Below are positions 61,422 to 64,000 of a stretch of 64,000 nucleotides of DNA, in pieces (positions within the stretch are counted from its first letter, which is position 1; every line of letters begins with the position of its first letter). A model generated the notes under the pieces. It was not told where the DNA came from. It worked only from the letters and a program-made list of their open reading frames with translations, and searched no databases. The DNA is from Microbacterium mitrae. Its GTDB lineage: Bacteria > Actinomycetota > Actinomycetes > Actinomycetales > Microbacteriaceae. Location: contig NZ_VRSW01000001.1 of the NCBI RefSeq assembly GCF_008017445.1, positions 558,001-622,000 of the forward strand, given 5' to 3'. A program made the translations under genes and the position numbers.

Positions 61422-62405
61422 GTGCTTCCTGCTGTGGTGACCGTGATCGTCGCCGGTCGCGATATTGCGGCCCTCGCGCCCGCCGCTCTCGACTCATTGC
61501 TCGCGCAAACCGAGCCGCGGTTCCGTGCCGTGCTGATTGACGACGGCTCGGTTGATGAGACCGGGGCGATTTTTCGCTGTTACGCCGATGCCGACCCTCG
61601 ATTTCACGCGACCTGGCACGCCGATTCTCTAGGGCTTGGTGCCGCCCGCAACCACGGTCTCTCGCTCGTCGATACCGAGTTCGTCGCGTTCTTGGACGCC
61701 GACGACATCATGCGCCCGCAGGCGCTTGAGCACACGATAGCGAGCCTGCGGGCGTCGGGTAGTGACCTGGCGGTCGGAACCTATGTGCGGCTTCGAGACG
61801 TTGGCGGTGTGTGGCAAAGCGGTCAGGTGCAGCCGTGGGTGGCAGCCTCGGTCGCCCCGCCGCGCGTCGGCGTTGCGTTAGCCGAGCATCCGGCGGTGGT
61901 GGGCAATATCGTCGCCTGGTCAAAGGTGAGTCGCCACTCGCTGTGGACACGTACCGACACCCGGTTTCCGGAGGGTGTGCTTTATGAAGACCAGGTTGTG
62001 GCACAACGACTGTATGCGGCGGCCCGCGGCATTGATCTGCTCGATGAGGTGCTGGTCGAATGGCGGGTGCGCAGCGACGGAACCAGCATCACACAACGCG
62101 AGGCTGACCCGCGGGTGCTCGCCGATTGCGTTGCGCAGATGGCGGCCGGGCTCGATGTTCTGCGCCGAGCCTCGCCGGAGGCGGCAGCCGCGCGCACGAC
62201 CCAAATTCTGCGGATGGACCTGCCACGGCTCGCGAGCGTCGAAGAGCTCACCGCCGCTTCGCACGCCGTGCTTGCCAATTTTGCTCGCACCCTGCGACCG
62301 ACGCCCACCGATCGCGCGCTCCTCACCCAGTCACCGGCGAACCCCCATGACCCAGCAGCCCCGACAGTCGGCGCGGTTTACGACCGCGTCACCGCCTGGG
62401 GCTAG
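61422..62405 (+). CDS. Family 2 (GT-A) glycosyltransferase
   Basis: The 327-residue product has the GT2 nucleotide-sugar fold: VVTVIVAGRDIAALAPAALD, FRAVLIDDGSVDETGAIF, LGAARNHGLSLVDTEFVAF and the DxD-type motif FLDADDIMRPQAL. The acceptor region contains YEDQVVAQRLYAAARGIDLL. It is soluble with no transmembrane segment and probably works on envelope or exopolysaccharide glycans; donor and acceptor are unknown. It is divergent from gcvT and downstream lies repeat-rich DNA. Confidence 0.9.
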   Translation: MLPAVVTVIVAGRDIAALAPAALDSLLAQTEPRFRAVLIDDGSVDETGAIFRCYADADPRFHATWHADSLGLGAARNHGLSLVDTEFVAFLDADDIMRPQALEHTIASLRASGSDLAVGTYVRLRDVGGVWQSGQVQPWVAASVAPPRVGVALAEHPAVVGNIVAWSKVSRHSLWTRTDTRFPEGVLYEDQVVAQRLYAAARGIDLLDEVLVEWRVRSDGTSITQREADPRVLADCVAQMAAGLDVLRRASPEAAAARTTQILRMDLPRLASVEELTAASHAVLANFARTLRPTPTDRALLTQSPANPHDPAAPTVGAVYDRVTAWG

Positions 62406-62885
62406 CCGGTCCGCTCATCGCTCCGGCGCGCGGTGCGGGCAGGCGGTGCGGTAGGCGGCAGGGATGGCGCCCCTCGTGGTTCCGCGCCCCCTTAGTTCCA
62501 CACCCCGCGTGGTTCCGTACCCCCTTAGTTCCACACCCCGCGTGGTTCCGTACCCCCTTAGTTCCACACCCCGCGTGGTTCCACACCCCGCGTGGTCTCG
62601 CATCCTCTTCCTGTTGTGCACGATGGCAACCCTGTTATGCACGATGAAAATGGCGCTGCGCTTCGACACGCCGACAATTCGACCCAAATAATGGATTTAC
62701 TCGTGCAGAACAGGATCTCCACCGCGGGTCGACCGGCCGAGAGCACCTGCGTGCGGCACGGCTCGTCGAATCAGAGTCCGGCACGTCAAGGCGCAATAGA
62801 TGGAACCCGGGCATGGCTCGGTGAGTCAACGCACGGCTGAGCATGTCACGGTTGAGCCCGTGCGCACGCGGCGAGCGGTGACGCG
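62406..62885. other. 480-bp intergenic region without a recognisable gene
   Basis: The region holds the 33-bp tandem repeat array at 62475-62606 and a pair of 15-bp direct repeats CTGTTnTGCACGATG (62611-62625 and 62632-62646). The rest (62650-62885) has open frames on both strands with no family resemblance. No clear terminator for either convergent neighbour was found. Confidence 0.6.
62475..62606. repeat. 33-bp tandem repeat array with internal GGTTCC/AGTTCC words
   Basis: Units begin with CGTGGTTCC at 62475, 62508, 62541 and 62574, and a half-length unit follows at 62591 (CGTGGTCTCG). Each unit contains CGTGGTTCCG and TTAGTTCCACACCCC. Units two and three are identical over nearly the whole length. 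Confidence 0.9.
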
Positions 62886-64000
62886 CTACTGCGGTTCGAC
62901 TCTGATGGTTCCGGTGTCGAGATCGGCGGTTGCTTCGTCGTCGCTCAACCCGGCCACATTTGCAGCCGCGAAGCCCACGGCAAACCCCGCGACCGCACCC
63001 GCACCCGCAGACGACGGCGCCCGATCGGCGCGCGGCCCCAGGCGCTCGCCCGCCTCATCGTCATCGATCACAGCCTCATCGTCAAGGATGCGCGATGCGG
63101 CAATCTGCTGGGCGGCAAGGTCGGCGTAAAGACCTCCCAGCGCAATCAGCTCGGCGTGGGTGCCCGACTCGACGATGAGCCCCGCCTGGATCACGTGAAT
63201 CATGTCGGCATGAATCACGGTCGATAGGCGGTGCGCGATCGACAGCGTGGTGCGGCCACGCGATGCCTCATCGAGGGCTGCCTGCACCACCCGCTCCGAC
63301 ACCGTGTCAAGGGCGCTGGTGGCCTCATCGAGAAGAATCACCGGGGGGTCCTTTAGCAGCACGCGGGCAATCGCGATCCGTTGCTTCTCGCCACCCGAAA
63401 GCCGGTAGCCGCGCTCGCCCACGACGGTGTCGTAGCCGTGCTCGAAGCTCTCGATAACGTGATGAATATTGGCTGCGCGGCACGCCTGCTCAATCTCGGC
63501 GTCGCTCGCCTCGGGCTTCGCGTAGCGGAGGTTCTCACGAATCGTGGCGTGAAAGAGGTACGTCTCTTGAGACACAATTCCGACGTTGTCGATGATCGAC
63601 TCGTGGGTGAGTTCGCGCACATCGGTTCCGGCGAATTGCACGGAACCAGCTGTCGCCTCATAAAAGCGCGGCGCGAGATACAGCACCGTCGATTTGCCCG
63701 CACCACTCGGGCCGACGAAGGCAACGTGCTCCCCCGGCTCGGCGGTGAAGGAAATGCCGCGCAGCGTCGCAGGCATCTCTTCTGAGGCATCGGGGTATCG
63801 AAACTGCACGTCACGAAACTCAACGCGACCCAACGGGCCACCCGCCGCGGCAACACTGATGGCATCTGGGGCATCGGAGATTGCGGGCTTGAGGTCAAGG
63901 TATTCAAAAATCCGGGCGAACACCGCAGACGACGTTTGAATGTCAAGCGCAACCCGCATCAGGCCCATGAGTGGTTGCAGCAACCGCGCCTGCACCGTCG
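62886..64000 (-). CDS. ABC exporter, C-terminal part with nucleotide-binding domain (N-terminus outside the window)
   Basis: The frame remains open to the window end, so this is a fragment of a half- or full-size exporter. The visible part begins at the end of the membrane domain (QARLLQPLMGLMRVALDIQT) and contains Walker A VGPSGAGKSTVLYL, signature LSGGEKQRIAIARVL, Walker B VILLDEATSALDT and H-loop SIAHRLSTV. After the ATPase domain an unusual tail of about 70 residues is acidic (ILDDEAVIDDDEAGERLG), then Gly/Ala-rich and hydrophobic (GAGAVAGFAVGFAAANVAGL). Substrate unknown. Confidence 0.9.
   Translation of the reverse strand, partial: TVQARLLQPLMGLMRVALDIQTSSAVFARIFEYLDLKPAISDAPDAISVAAAGGPLGRVEFRDVQFRYPDASEEMPATLRGISFTAEPGEHVAFVGPSGAGKSTVLYLAPRFYEATAGSVQFAGTDVRELTHESIIDNVGIVSQETYLFHATIRENLRYAKPEASDAEIEQACRAANIHHVIESFEHGYDTVVGERGYRLSGGEKQRIAIARVLLKDPPVILLDEATSALDTVSERVVQAALDEASRGRTTLSIAHRLSTVIHADMIHVIQAGLIVESGTHAELIALGGLYADLAAQQIAASRILDDEAVIDDDEAGERLGPRADRAPSSAGAGAVAGFAVGFAAANVAGLSDDEATADLDTGTIRVEPQ

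Noticed and set aside
62475..62606. CRISPR array
   Set aside because: Units are directly contiguous with no variable spacers, and no cas genes are present; it is a simple tandem repeat.

Overview
The window is 64 kb of high-GC chromosomal DNA from an actinobacterium. Gene content and order point to the Microbacteriaceae (Microbacterium-like): a UPF0182 membrane protein, AdnAB-type helicase-nucleases, DUF3107, DUF3117, DUF6113 and DUF2342 proteins, an actinobacterial DapC/DapD/DapE set, and many GTG starts, a good number apparently leaderless. This placement is inferred from gene families; no rRNA or species marker is present.

Layout. 1-2377: end of an acidic protein, a nitrilase-family amidase, tRNA-fMet with terminator, then a repeat-rich stretch holding one small membrane protein between two 112-bp direct repeats. 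2378-8166: UPF0182 protein, YlbL-like PDZ/S16 protease and a DUF2342 metalloprotease. 8292-20921: DNA repair block (UvrD2-like helicase, adnA, adnB) with NudC, a degenerate phosphotransferase, an orphan cyclodehydratase-like protein, DUF3107 and a ferritin-like protein. 21128-26925: DEAD-box helicase, DUF817, PHP phosphoesterase, endonuclease/exonuclease/phosphatase protein, aminopeptidase P. 26988-30151: glycine betaine ABC importer. 30417-36827: alpha/beta hydrolase, stress protein, MgtE-N/CBS protein, DUF1003, Mrp, PEP mutase-like lyase, TatB, O-methyltransferase, DUF3117. 36901-43509: membrane mannosyltransferase-like protein, dapE/dapD, citrate synthase, dapC, ferredoxin, DUF6113. 43546-45178: azlCD branched-chain amino acid exporter with a divergent regulator and a 40-bp operator-like inverted repeat. 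45238-54309: typA and an oligopeptide ABC importer whose genes are interrupted by one gene on the other strand. 54621-56570: CPBP protease and an orphan DUF559-type nuclease set between two inverted copies of a 70-bp palindromic element. 56750-61109: gcvT-gcvH-gcvP behind a tandem glycine riboswitch. 61422-64000: family 2 glycosyltransferase, tandem repeats, and the C-terminal part of an ABC exporter.

Functional links. DapD, DapC and DapE supply three consecutive steps of the succinylase route to meso-diaminopimelate/lysine. GcvTHP degrade glycine under glycine control. AdnA/AdnB are expected to form one double-strand-break resection machine. The betaine importer, the MgtE-N/CBS protein and the stress protein suggest osmotic and ion homeostasis.

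The most interesting unexplained structure is in noncoding DNA: a 70-bp palindromic element in three copies whose stems show paired changes, two of them in inverted orientation around an orphan nuclease; intergenic arrays of the word GGTTCC/GGAACC, which is also over-frequent inside genes; and a recurrent -10-like hexamer exactly 6 nt before start codons.
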